From: Actinoplanes nipponensis
Lineage (GTDB): Bacteria > Actinomycetota > Actinomycetes > Mycobacteriales > Micromonosporaceae
Direction: 5' to 3'
Length of the DNA stretch: 46,691 nt
Assembly (NCBI RefSeq): GCF_016862275.1
Contig: NZ_BOMQ01000091.1
Span: forward strand, 1-46,691
Each line of letters begins with the position of its first letter. The stretch's first letter is position 1. Both the position numbers and the translations under genes were made by a program. Shown here one piece after another: positions 7,970 through 15,805 of the stretch. The notes under the pieces are model-generated. The model was not told where the DNA came from, made no database searches, and was given only the letters and a program-made list of their open reading frames with translations.

Positions 7970-7987
7970 GGATGAGACGGATGAGGG
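7970..7987. promoter_or_regulatory. Tandem 9-bp repeat upstream of lanthipeptide synthetase
   Basis: GGATGAGAC and GGATGAGGG lie head to tail with a 9-bp period, about 105-120 bp upstream of the synthetase start, in the 195-bp gap between the dnaJ-like gene and the operon. No clear -35/-10 pair is visible here. Direct repeats in this position are candidates for binding the LuxR-family activator of the locus; this is inference. Confidence 0.35.
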
Positions 7988-8060
7988 GTGATTGCTGACG
8001 ACGGTCACGTTTAGGACGGCGTCCGGGTGGGAGGGAGCCGGCGGACCAGGGCCGGGCGGG

Positions 8061-9011
8061 TCAGGGCCGGCCGGCCGCGGCGACGCGCTGGGCGCGCGGG
8101 TCGAACCCGGACGCCTCGGCCAGGCGCTGCCACAGCGCGCGCTCGGCGGCCGACGGCTGCGGGGGTACGACGATGCGCACCTCGGCGTACAGGTCCCCGG
8201 CCGTGCCCCGCGGGTGCGGCATGCCGCGGCCCCGCAGCCGCAGCCGGCGCCCGGTGGACGAGCCCGGCGGGACCTGGACCCGGACCGGGCCGCCCGGGGT
8301 GTCCACCGGCACGCTCGCCCCGAGCGCCGCCTCCCACGGCGCGACGGGCAGGTCGACGGTGATGTCCCGCCCCTCGACCCGGTACCGCGGGTGCGGCGCC
8401 AGGCGCACCACCAGGTACAGGTCGCCACGGGGACCGCCGCCGAGCCCGGCCGCGCCCTGCCCGGCCAGGCGGATGCGCTGGCCGTCGGTGACGCCGGCCG
8501 GGATGGCGACCTCGTAGCCGCGGGCGCCGGCCGAGGTCTGCAGCGTGATCCGCCGCCGGCCGCCGGTGTAGGCGTCCTCCACCGGAAGCTCGAGCTCCGC
8601 CTCGCTGTCCGCGCCCGGCGCCGAGAACCGGGTGGCCGGCCCGAAGCCGCCGCCGAACAGGCCGCCCAGCAGGTCGTCGAGGCCGGTGCCGACGGAGCCG
8701 CGGCCCGGGTTGTGCACGTACACCCGGCGGCCGCCGGCGCCCGGGAACGGGCCGGCGCCGGGCGCCGGACCCTCGTAGCCCTCCGGCACCTGCCGCCAGG
8801 CGTCGCCGAAGCGGTCGTACCGGGCCCGCTTCCGGTCGTCGGAGAGGACCTCGTACGCCTCGTTGATCTGTTTGAAGGTCTCCTCGGCGCCGGGCTCCCG
8901 GTTGATGTCCGGGTGGTGGCGGCGGGCGAGCTTGCGGTATGCGCGCTGGATGTCGTCCTGGCCGGCCGTCCGGCTCACCCCGAGGATCTGGTAGTAGTCA
9001 GTCGTTGCCAC
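8061..9011 (-). CDS. DnaJ/CbpA-type co-chaperone (J domain, no zinc finger)
   Basis: A 316-aa protein. The J domain occupies residues 1-65 (DYYQILGVSRTAGQDDIQRA, with HPD at 33-35), followed by a Gly/Pro-rich linker with LLGGLFGGGFGP and two beta-rich substrate-binding domains (EAYTGG-like segment, ITLQTSAGARGYEVAIPAGV, dimerisation C-terminus). The CxxCxGxG zinc repeats of DnaJ are missing, so it is CbpA-like. It should stimulate DnaK ATPase and hand over unfolded substrates. Start GTG 9011 has GAGGAG 9 nt upstream and begins directly at the J domain; a longer frame to 9077 would run through the promoter and operator. It is divergent from hsp20, with which it seems co-regulated by HspR. Confidence 0.92.
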   Translation of the reverse strand: MATTDYYQILGVSRTAGQDDIQRAYRKLARRHHPDINREPGAEETFKQINEAYEVLSDDRKRARYDRFGDAWRQVPEGYEGPAPGAGPFPGAGGRRVYVHNPGRGSVGTGLDDLLGGLFGGGFGPATRFSAPGADSEAELELPVEDAYTGGRRRITLQTSAGARGYEVAIPAGVTDGQRIRLAGQGAAGLGGGPRGDLYLVVRLAPHPRYRVEGRDITVDLPVAPWEAALGASVPVDTPGGPVRVQVPPGSSTGRRLRLRGRGMPHPRGTAGDLYAEVRIVVPPQPSAAERALWQRLAEASGFDPRAQRVAAAGRP

Positions 9012-9048
9012 CGCGATCCGCTCCTCGCTGGAAAGGCTGCCACTTCCA

Positions 9049-9077
9049 GTCATAAAACTTGAGCCCACCACCGTCAA
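9049..9077 (-). promoter_or_regulatory. Promoter of the dnaJ-like gene
   Basis: On the minus strand, TTGACG (9077-9072) and TATGAC (9054-9049) are separated by exactly 17 bp. Transcription would start about 30 bp before the GTG at 9011. The HAIR-like repeat overlaps the -35 box and spacer. Confidence 0.75.
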
Positions 9078-9078
9078 G
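9058..9078. promoter_or_regulatory. HAIR-like operator (HspR site), degenerate copy
   Basis: CTTGAGC, 7 bp, CGTCAAG. The established HAIR consensus is CTTGAGT-N7-ACTCAAG; the left half matches 6 of 7 and the right half 5 of 7, with the exact N7 spacing. It overlaps the -35 region of the dnaJ-like promoter, where a bound repressor would block RNA polymerase. Confidence 0.72.
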
Positions 9079-9132
9079 TCTGGGGAGAATCACCAGCTCA
9101 GCCAGCTCGTAACGGGGGGGCGCGGGGTCGCC

Positions 9133-9161
9133 TTGACGGTGACACGAGATTGTTGTAAAGA
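9133..9161 (+). promoter_or_regulatory. Promoter of hsp20
   Basis: TTGACG (9133-9138) and TAAAGA (9156-9161) with a 17-bp spacer. Predicted transcription start near 9168, just at the left edge of the HAIR operator. Confidence 0.75.
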
Positions 9162-9170
9162 AGAAGGGGG

Positions 9171-9191
9171 GTTGAGTCAAGGGGACTCAAC
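9171..9191. promoter_or_regulatory. HAIR operator (HspR site) of hsp20
   Basis: GTTGAGT, 7 bp (caagggg), ACTCAAC: a perfect inverted repeat with HAIR spacing, differing from CTTGAGT-N7-ACTCAAG only in the outermost base pair. It covers the predicted start of hsp20 transcription. HspR is known to repress hsp20/hsp18 genes through such sites in Streptomyces; no hspR gene is in this window. Confidence 0.88.
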
Positions 9192-9247
9192 TCCGGGTGG
9201 TTCCCCCGGACCCGTCCTGGTGAAGGAGCACCGAGGAGGAGATGACC

Positions 9248-9673
9248 ATGTTGATGCGTACCGACCCGTTCCGCGAGTTCGACCGCCTGTTCGAGCAGCT
9301 CGCCGGCACCGCCGGCCGCCCGGCGGTGATGCCTGTGGACGCCGAGCGTGACGGCGAGTGGTTCAACGTCTACTTCGACCTGCCCGGCGTCGACCCGGAC
9401 TCGATCGACCTGACCGTCGAGCGCAACGTGCTGCAGGTCAGGGCCCAGCGGCAGCGCGCGGGCAAGGAGGGCGTCGAGGGCGTGATCTCCGAACGGCCGA
9501 TGGGGGTGTTCAGCCGCCAGCTGTTCCTCGGCGACACCCTCGACACCGACAACCTGCAGGCCAGCTATGAGAACGGCGTGCTGACGCTGCGCATCCCGGT
9601 CTCCGAGCGGGCCAAGCCCCGCAAGATCAGCATCGGCGCCGGCGACAGCGGCCACAAGGTGATCAACGGCTGA
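9248..9673 (+). CDS. Hsp20/alpha-crystallin small heat-shock protein
   Basis: A 141-aa protein with the alpha-crystallin domain at about 40-130 (EWFNVYFDLPGVDPDSIDLTV, then QLFLGDTLDTDNLQASYENGVLTLRIPVSERAKPRKI). The GVLTLRIP segment is the conserved A-x-x-x-G-V-L block. It should bind unfolding proteins as an oligomeric, ATP-independent holdase in the cytoplasm. Three close ATGs (9242, 9248, 9254) are in frame. I take 9248 because GGAGGAG at 9235-9241 is then 6 nt away, whereas it abuts 9242. The gene is divergent from a dnaJ-like gene and carries a near-perfect HAIR operator, so heat induction through HspR release is likely. Confidence 0.95.
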   Translation: MLMRTDPFREFDRLFEQLAGTAGRPAVMPVDAERDGEWFNVYFDLPGVDPDSIDLTVERNVLQVRAQRQRAGKEGVEGVISERPMGVFSRQLFLGDTLDTDNLQASYENGVLTLRIPVSERAKPRKISIGAGDSGHKVING

Positions 9674-9698
9674 ACGGCGCGGGCGAAGGTCCTCTTCC

Positions 9699-9730
9699 CG
9701 GCCCGGCGCCCGCCCGCGGGCGCCGGGCCG
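9699..9730. terminator. Bidirectional terminator between hsp20 and histidine kinase
   Basis: A perfect 15-bp G/C-only inverted repeat (left arm cggcccggcgcccgc, centre cc) lies between two convergent genes, 25 bp after the hsp20 stop. No T-run follows on either side, as is usual for actinobacterial hairpin terminators. Confidence 0.8.
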
Positions 9731-9791
9731 CGACCCGGACGAGCAGGACCGGGCAGACACCCGGCCGGGCACGATGACGGCCGCCCGCCAC

Positions 9792-11363
9792 TCACCCGGC
9801 GGGCGCGGGCGCATCCTCCGCCGGCACCGCTGCCGGCACCGCCGCCGCCAGCGTGAACGTCAGGCGGGCACCCTCCCGGTACGCCGGGTCCAGCGCGATG
9901 TGCCCGCCGTGGTACTCGACGATCTTCTTGCACACGGCCAGGCCGATGCCGGTGCCCGGGTAGCTGTCGCGCGGGTGCAGCCGCTGGAAGATGACGAAGA
10001 TCTTGCCGGCGAACTCGGGGTCGACGCCGATGCCGTTGTCCTGCACCGCGAACGTCCAGACCCCGTCGGCCTGCGCGGCGGTGATGTGGATGACCGGTTC
10101 CCCCTGCGGGCGGCGGAACTTGATCGCGTTGCCGATGAGGTTCTGCCACAGCATGGTCAGCAGCGTGGCGTCGCCGTGCACGGTGGGCAGCGCCGGCCGG
10201 ACGATCCGCGCGCCGCTCTCCGCGATGGCCAGCGCGAGGCCGTCCTCCACCTGGGCGACGACCAGGTCCAGGTCGACCGGCTGGGTCGCGTTGTGCACCC
10301 GGCCGATGCGCGAGAAGCCGAGCAGGTCGTTGATCAGGCTCTGCATCCGCGTGGCGCCCTCGACCGCGAACGAGATGTACTGCTGGGCCCGTTCGTCCAG
10401 CGCGCCGGCGTACCGGCGTTGCAGCAGCTGGCAGAACGAGGCCACCTTGCGCAGCGGCTCCTGCAGGTCGTGCGACGCGACGTAGGCGAACTGCTCCAGG
10501 TCGGCATTGGACCGCTCCAGCTCGCGCCGCTGCTGCTCCAGCTGGTCACGGGCCTGCTGGCTGGCCGCCAGCCCGTCGACCAGGCGGCGCCGCATCGCCT
10601 CCACGTCATGGCCCAGCCGGGCCAGGTCGGCCGGGCCGTGCGGGGTCAGCCGATGCTCGAAGTCGCCGCCCGCGACCCGGCGGACCGCGGCGCTCAACCG
10701 GCTCAGCGGTCGCAGCACCGCCAGGCGCAGCAGCACGGCGATCACCACGATGAAGGCGAGCAGGACCGCGGCCAGGAAGAGGAACACGCCGTCGCGGACC
10801 CGGCGGGAGCGGTCCAGGTCGGCGCGCCCGTCCCGGCGGATCTCGGCGAGCCGTTCGTCGAGGGCGATGACGCGGGACCGGACCGTGGTGAAGGCGTCCT
10901 GGCCGCGCAGCACGACAGCCATGGACGCCGGGCCGGCGCCGGCCGGGTGCCCGGCGATCAGCCGGTCCGCCACCGCGCGCCACCGGCCGGCCTCCTGCTC
11001 GGCGGCGGTCAGGGCGGCCAGCGCGCCGGGCTCGTCGCTCAGCAGCGCCCGCATCCGGGACACGGCGGCCCGCGCCTCGCCGATGCCCCGGGTGTACGGC
11101 TCCAGGAACTGCCGCTGGCTGCTGAGCAGGTAGCCCCGTACCCCGGTCTCCTGGTCGGCCAGCGCCGCGCGGAACTCGACCACGGCCGTGCGCGCCGGTG
11201 AGATCCGGTCGCTCAGGTGGTTGGACACCGTCGCGGTACGCGACAACGCCTGCGCGCCGACCACCACCCCGGCCAGCACCAGCAGGACCATCGCCGACAG
11301 CACCACAGCGAACCAGCGCTGCGTGGTCCACCGGCCGCCGGCCGCGGCTCCCGCAAGATTCAC
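9792..11363 (-). CDS. CHASE3-HAMP sensor histidine kinase
   Basis: A 523-aa membrane sensor. Order: N-terminal membrane helix (WFAVVLSAMVLLVLAGVVVGA), extracytoplasmic CHASE3 domain (about 40-200, with ETGVRGYLLSSQRQFLEPYTRG), second helix (FLFLAAVLLAFIVVIAVLL), HAMP, coiled coil, HisKA with phosphoacceptor His in YVASHDLQEPLRKV, and HATPase with NLIGNAIKFR, DNGIGV and GTGIGLAVCKKIV. This is the phytochrome-like kinase type common in actinobacteria. Start GTG 11363 places the first helix near the N-terminus; no strong ribosome site is visible. A much longer same-frame extension to 12386 runs antisense through the next gene's coding region and is rejected. No response regulator is adjacent, so its partner and signal are unknown. 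Confidence 0.88.
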   Translation of the reverse strand: MNLAGAAAGGRWTTQRWFAVVLSAMVLLVLAGVVVGAQALSRTATVSNHLSDRISPARTAVVEFRAALADQETGVRGYLLSSQRQFLEPYTRGIGEARAAVSRMRALLSDEPGALAALTAAEQEAGRWRAVADRLIAGHPAGAGPASMAVVLRGQDAFTTVRSRVIALDERLAEIRRDGRADLDRSRRVRDGVFLFLAAVLLAFIVVIAVLLRLAVLRPLSRLSAAVRRVAGGDFEHRLTPHGPADLARLGHDVEAMRRRLVDGLAASQQARDQLEQQRRELERSNADLEQFAYVASHDLQEPLRKVASFCQLLQRRYAGALDERAQQYISFAVEGATRMQSLINDLLGFSRIGRVHNATQPVDLDLVVAQVEDGLALAIAESGARIVRPALPTVHGDATLLTMLWQNLIGNAIKFRRPQGEPVIHITAAQADGVWTFAVQDNGIGVDPEFAGKIFVIFQRLHPRDSYPGTGIGLAVCKKIVEYHGGHIALDPAYREGARLTFTLAAAVPAAVPAEDAPAPAG

Positions 11364-11392
11364 AGGCGCACCGTACGCGAGGGCGGCGCCGG

Positions 11393-12571
11393 TCAGAAGT
11401 CCCGGGCTGCGTCGAACCAGGTCAGCGCCTGCTGCTCGGCGACCGGCACACCCGCGAGGGCGGCCAGCAGGGCCACCGCCGTGGCGGCGTCGTCGCGTTC
11501 GCCCGTCTCGATGCCGGGCAGCGCGTTGACCGCGCCGACGAAGCCGGTGATCGCCCGCTCCGCCTCGGCGAGCCCGGTGGCGGCGGCCGCCGCGGCGGCC
11601 GCCGTCCGGAATGCCTTCGTCGCCGGCCGGGCGGCGCGGGCGGGCCAGCCGGAGAACGGGAGGCCGTACTCCTCGACGAACCAGCGCCGCGACCGCAGCC
11701 GGCTGACGCCGCTGTGGTCGCTCAGCCGGCCCGCGGGCAGCGCCCGGAGCTGCCGGCGCAGCTGCCGCCCGCCGGCCTCGTCGATGTTCCAGGCGATGAG
11801 CCGGGTCAGCGCCGGCCAGGTGTCCAGCGGCGGCAGCCCGGCGAGGTCGGGCACGTACCGGAGCTCGAGGGCGGCCAGCGGCAGCCGGGCCAGCGCCTCC
11901 GGGTGTGCGAGGGCGCCCCGGAGGTCCAGGCTGTGCAGGGCCGGGAACCGGCCGAGGCTGCGGCAGTCGAGCGGCCGGTCGAGCGGGCCGCCGATCACGG
12001 TCAGCGCGGTCACGCCGGCCAGCGCGGGCAGCGGCGGCAGGGCCCGGGCGCCGCCCGCGCCGGAGGCCGGTGCGGGCATCCGGTCGGCGGTCGGCGCGTC
12101 CGGCAGCACGAGCGCGACGGACGCCGGTAGACCGTCGGGGTGCGCGACGATGGTGAAGCGGGCCGGGTCCCCGTGCAGGGTCAGGTGCCGCAGCACCGAC
12201 GGCGCGGGCAGCCGGATCCGGATCCGGGGACCGTGGCTGACCAGGGACAGCTCCCGGATCCGCGAGCCGGAGGCGTCCCAGTCGGCGTCGCGCAGCGGTG
12301 CGACGCGCAGGCCCTCGGCCGGGCGCTCCCGGGTCCAGGCCAGGACGGCGTCGTCGTCGCCGGTGTAGGTGAGGTACCGCGGCCACGGGTCACCCGCCGG
12401 GGTGGTCAGCGCGTCGAACACCGACCAGTCGATCCGGGCCGCCGGGTCGACGTGCAGGTCGGCGCCGCTCCCGGGCGGACCGACGTGCAGGCTGCCCACC
12501 CCCGGCCGGCGGACCAGCAGGTGGCTGCCGGGCCCGGTGAGGGAGATCCGGCACTTCTCGATCATGGTCAT
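11393..12571 (-). CDS. Hypothetical protein with leucine-rich repeat-like middle
   Basis: A 392-aa protein without a signal peptide or membrane helix. The middle (about 120-260) has Leu-spaced segments such as GRFPALHSLDLRGAL, LARLPLAALELRYVPDLAGL and LDTWPALTRLIAWN, which resemble irregular leucine-rich repeats. The C-terminal third has an Ala-rich helix and a segment ALPGIETGERDDAATAV. I do not recognise a catalytic motif. It lies 29 bp upstream of the histidine kinase on the same strand, so the two may be co-transcribed. The ATG at 12571 is taken; MTMIEK contains a second ATG two codons in. Confidence 0.75.
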   Translation of the reverse strand: MTMIEKCRISLTGPGSHLLVRRPGVGSLHVGPPGSGADLHVDPAARIDWSVFDALTTPAGDPWPRYLTYTGDDDAVLAWTRERPAEGLRVAPLRDADWDASGSRIRELSLVSHGPRIRIRLPAPSVLRHLTLHGDPARFTIVAHPDGLPASVALVLPDAPTADRMPAPASGAGGARALPPLPALAGVTALTVIGGPLDRPLDCRSLGRFPALHSLDLRGALAHPEALARLPLAALELRYVPDLAGLPPLDTWPALTRLIAWNIDEAGGRQLRRQLRALPAGRLSDHSGVSRLRSRRWFVEEYGLPFSGWPARAARPATKAFRTAAAAAAAATGLAEAERAITGFVGAVNALPGIETGERDDAATAVALLAALAGVPVAEQQALTWFDAARDF

Positions 12572-12613
12572 CCGGTCATCCTCGCGTGCCCGGCCCGCGG
12601 CCGGACCGCCGCG

Positions 12614-15154
12614 TCAGCGTCCCGCGCCGAGCAGCGCGCGCACGGCCGCGGCGTCCGGCCGCCCCAGCGCGGCCCGCGCGAGGTCGGCGGCGGCGGCCCG
12701 GTCGGTGGCGCGCACGGCCTCCTTGATCGCCGGTACAGCGGGTGGCGTCACGCTCAGTTCGCGGACCCCGAGCCCGGTCAGCAGGGGCGCCGCCGCCTCG
12801 TCGCCCGCCAGCTCCCCGCACACCGCGACCGTGACGCGCTCACCCGCGCCCCGGCACGCCGCGTCGATCAGCCGCAGCACGCCCGGATCCAGCCCGTCGG
12901 CGAGCTCGGCCAGCGCGGGGTTGCCCCGCTCGGCCGCCAGCGCGTACTGGGTCAGGTCGTTCGTGCCGATGCTGAGGAAGTCCACGTACGGCGCGAACGT
13001 GGCCGCCTTGAGCGCGGCCGACGGCACCTCCACCATGATCCCCACGCGCAGGCCGGCGGGTGGGCCGCCGCCCTCCCGGGCGATGACGTCGTCGAGCATC
13101 CGGCGGGCGCGCAGCAGCTCGCCGACCGTGCTCACCATCGGGAACATCACGCTGACCGGCACGTCGCGGGCCACCCGGACGACGGCCAGCAGCTGGTCGG
13201 TGAGCAGGGCGGGATGCCGCAGCGTGTACCGCAGCCCGCGGACGCCCAGGAACGGATTCGCCTCGACCGGCGCCGGCAGGTACCGCAGCGGCTTGTCCCC
13301 GCCGACGTCGAGGGTGCGGACGGTGATCCGCCGGCCGCCCAGCGCCCCGGCGATCTCCCGCCAGGCGGCCTCCTGCTCGGCCACGTCCGGCGCCGCGTCC
13401 CGGTCCAGGAACAGGAACTCGGTGCGGATCAGCCCGACCAGGTCCGCGCCGTGCTCCGCGGCGGCCCGGGCGTCGGCCGGCGAACCCACGTTCGCACCGA
13501 CCTCGACGGTGACGCCGTCGCGGGTCACGGCCGGAGCCGCGGCCCGGCCGGCCGCGTGCCGCCGGCGGGACTCCTGGTCGCGGGCGCGGGCGCGCAGCTC
13601 GGCCAGCACCGGCTCCGCCGGGGCGACGAGCACCTCGCCGGTGCGGCCGTCCAGCGCCACCGGCGTACCGTCGGCGATCTCCAGGACCGCCGGCCCGGCG
13701 CCGACCACGGCGGGGATGCCGCGGGTCCGCAGCAGGATCGCGCTGTGCGCGGCCGGGCTGCCGGACGCGAGCAGGACCCCGGCGATCCGGCCGGGGTCGA
13801 GCCCGGCGGCCCCGGCCGGGGTGAGATCGGCGGCGATCAGCACCCCGGACCCGGCCACCACCTCGCCCGGCACGCCGAGCAGGGCCCGCAGCGTCTGATC
13901 GGCGACCGCGCGCACGTCGGCGGCCCGGGCCTTGAGGTACGGGTCGGCCAGCGCCTCGAACTCCCCGGCGATCCGGTCGGTGGCCGCCGCCCAGGCCCGC
14001 GGCGCGCTCTCGCCGGCGTCGGTCCGGGACCGCACCTCGGCCAGCAGGTCGTCGTCGTCGAGCAGCAGCAGGTGCGCGTCGAAGATCGAGCCCTCGCCCC
14101 CGGTGGCCGCCCGCAGCCGCGCCAGGTCGTGCCGGACGGCGGTGAGCGCGTCGCCGATGCGCTGCCACTCCCGGGCCGGTTCCCGGGCGGGGACGTCGGG
14201 GACGGCGAGCGGCGCCGCGGACAGGCGCCGGGCCGGCCCGATGGCGATGCCCGGCGAGGCCGGCCACCCGGCCGCCGGCTGTCCCGCGCCGGTCCCGCCC
14301 GACGCCTGCGCCGCGGGACCGCCTTCAGCCCGGCCGGAGAGCGCGGCCCGGCCCCGGTCCTCCGCCTGGTCCGCGGGCCCGCCCCGCGGCTGGTCCGCCG
14401 CCCACGGCTGCGGTCCGGCGCCGGCGGTCTCCTCGGTCTCGTCGAACGCGCGGCCGGCCAGCGCCACGACCCGGTCGACCGCCGCCCGCGCCCGCGGGCC
14501 CGAGGCGCGTACCTCGATCCGCTGCCCGTGCCGCACGCCCAGGGTGGCGACCCGCGACAGGCTCGTCGCCGGCGCCCACGGCGACCCCGTGTCGGCGTTG
14601 CGGATCCGCACCTGCGCGTCCAGGGACCGGGCCAGCGCGACGAGCCGGGCAGCCGGCCGCGCGTGCAGGCCGTGCCGGTTGCGCACCACCACCGTGGCCG
14701 AAGGCCCGTCCCCGGCACCGTCCCCGGTGTCGGCGCTGGTGGCGGCGGGCGCGCCGAGCTGGGACTGTTTGCCCGCCAGCCCGGCCGTGGCCTCGGCGGC
14801 GACCTCGTCCCGGCCGGCCCCGCCCGCGGCCGCCACCGCGGCGGCCACCAGACCCTCGACCAGCGGTCCAGGGCACAGCACGACCCGGTCGCGCCGGTCG
14901 TCCGGCATCAGGTCGAGCGCCAGCTCCGCGGACAGCACGGCGCTGCCCAGGTCCATCAGCACGACCACGCCGTCGCCCCGGTCGGCGGCGGCCACCGCCT
15001 CGGCGATGGCCACCGCGTCCGTGCCGAACGTCTCGTCGTCGAGCCCGGCGGCGATCTCGACCGGCACCGGCACGCCCTGGATCATCTCCGCCGCGAGCGC
15101 CGCCGCGGCGCCGGCCAGGACCCGGCTGTGGCTGACCACCACCAGGCCGACCAC
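12614..15154 (-). CDS. dhaM: DhaM-HPr-Enzyme I fusion (PTS phosphoryl donor for dihydroxyacetone kinase)
   Basis: An 846-aa chain with three phosphotransfer modules. Residues 1-130 are mannose-type EIIA/DhaM (GLVVVSHS, phospho-His9; MDLGSAVLSAELAL). Residues about 150-240 are HPr (RHGLHARPAARLVAL, phospho-His164). Residues about 290-846 are a full-length Enzyme I: GWPASPGIAIG, phospho-His in GSPAAHSAILLRTRGIPAVVG, PEP-binding GIMVEVPSAAL, SIGTNDLTQYALAAERGNPA, VCGELAGD. The protein should accept phosphate from PEP and pass it down its own modules to ADP bound on DhaL. E. coli DhaM carries only a truncated Enzyme I; here the whole relay is in one chain. Start GTG 15154 lies 4 bp after the dhaL stop. 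Confidence 0.93.
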   Translation of the reverse strand: MVGLVVVSHSRVLAGAAAALAAEMIQGVPVPVEIAAGLDDETFGTDAVAIAEAVAAADRGDGVVVLMDLGSAVLSAELALDLMPDDRRDRVVLCPGPLVEGLVAAAVAAAGGAGRDEVAAEATAGLAGKQSQLGAPAATSADTGDGAGDGPSATVVVRNRHGLHARPAARLVALARSLDAQVRIRNADTGSPWAPATSLSRVATLGVRHGQRIEVRASGPRARAAVDRVVALAGRAFDETEETAGAGPQPWAADQPRGGPADQAEDRGRAALSGRAEGGPAAQASGGTGAGQPAAGWPASPGIAIGPARRLSAAPLAVPDVPAREPAREWQRIGDALTAVRHDLARLRAATGGEGSIFDAHLLLLDDDDLLAEVRSRTDAGESAPRAWAAATDRIAGEFEALADPYLKARAADVRAVADQTLRALLGVPGEVVAGSGVLIAADLTPAGAAGLDPGRIAGVLLASGSPAAHSAILLRTRGIPAVVGAGPAVLEIADGTPVALDGRTGEVLVAPAEPVLAELRARARDQESRRRHAAGRAAAPAVTRDGVTVEVGANVGSPADARAAAEHGADLVGLIRTEFLFLDRDAAPDVAEQEAAWREIAGALGGRRITVRTLDVGGDKPLRYLPAPVEANPFLGVRGLRYTLRHPALLTDQLLAVVRVARDVPVSVMFPMVSTVGELLRARRMLDDVIAREGGGPPAGLRVGIMVEVPSAALKAATFAPYVDFLSIGTNDLTQYALAAERGNPALAELADGLDPGVLRLIDAACRGAGERVTVAVCGELAGDEAAAPLLTGLGVRELSVTPPAVPAIKEAVRATDRAAAADLARAALGRPDAAAVRALLGAGR

Positions 15155-15158
15155 GCCC

Positions 15159-15800
15159 TCAGTCCCCGCCGAGCACGGTCGCCGCCGCGCTCACCAGCAT
15201 TGTCACCGAGGTCGCGCCGGGGTCCTGGTGCCCGGCGCTGCGCTCGCCGAGATAGCTGGCCCGGCCCTTGCGGGCCACCATCGGGATGGTCGCGTCCCGG
15301 CCCTGCTCGGCCGCCCGGAGCGCCGCCCGCAGCGCCTCGCCGAGCGGCCGGCCGGCGGCCAGCGCCTCGTCCAGGGCGTCCACCGCGGGGGCCAGCGCGT
15401 CGTACATCGTCTTGTCGCCGGCCGCGGGCTTGCCGCGGGCGACCACCCCGTCGAGCCCGGCCCGCAGCACCTTGGCGTACCCGGGGGCGTCGAGCGCGTC
15501 GGCGGCCCCGGCCGCGGCGGCCATCCGTAGGAACGCGGTGCCGTACAGCGGGCCGCTGGCCCCGCCGACCTTGCTGACCAGGGTCATGCCGGTCCGCTTG
15601 AGCACGTCGGCCGGGGTGGTGGGCGGGTCGGCGGCCAGCGCGGCGAGGACCGCGGTCATCCCGCGGTCCATGTTGACGCCGTGGTCGGCGTCGCCGATCG
15701 CCGAGTCGAGCTCGGTGAGCAGGTCCCGGCCGGCCGCGATCAGCCGGCCGAACTCCCGGACCCAGGCGGTCAGGGCCGCGGTGTCCACGGTGGCGGTCAT
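15159..15800 (-). CDS. dhaL: Dihydroxyacetone kinase ADP-binding subunit DhaL
   Basis: A 213-aa soluble subunit. The Mg-ADP site is visible as DSAIGDADHGVNMDRG (Asp cluster) near residue 35, then GGASGPLYGTAFLRMA and a C-terminal DPGATSVTMLVSA that matches the family's nucleotide lid. It holds ADP as a permanent cofactor that DhaM rephosphorylates, and donates phosphate to dihydroxyacetone on DhaK. ATG 15800 lies 5 bp after the dhaK stop, so the operon is tightly packed. A same-frame extension upstream is antisense-like within dhaK and not used. Confidence 0.95.
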   Translation of the reverse strand: MTATVDTAALTAWVREFGRLIAAGRDLLTELDSAIGDADHGVNMDRGMTAVLAALAADPPTTPADVLKRTGMTLVSKVGGASGPLYGTAFLRMAAAAGAADALDAPGYAKVLRAGLDGVVARGKPAAGDKTMYDALAPAVDALDEALAAGRPLGEALRAALRAAEQGRDATIPMVARKGRASYLGERSAGHQDPGATSVTMLVSAAATVLGGD

Positions 15801-15805
15801 CGCGG

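Noticed and set aside
11364..12386. N-terminal extension of the CHASE3 kinase
   Set aside because: It lies antiparallel-frame within the leucine-rich gene and lacks any domain; the first membrane helix begins only after 11363.
12140..15577. Plus-strand open frame of 1145 codons
   Set aside because: Antisense to the DhaM fusion; composition is repetitive Arg/Pro/Gly/Val, typical of high-GC mirror frames.
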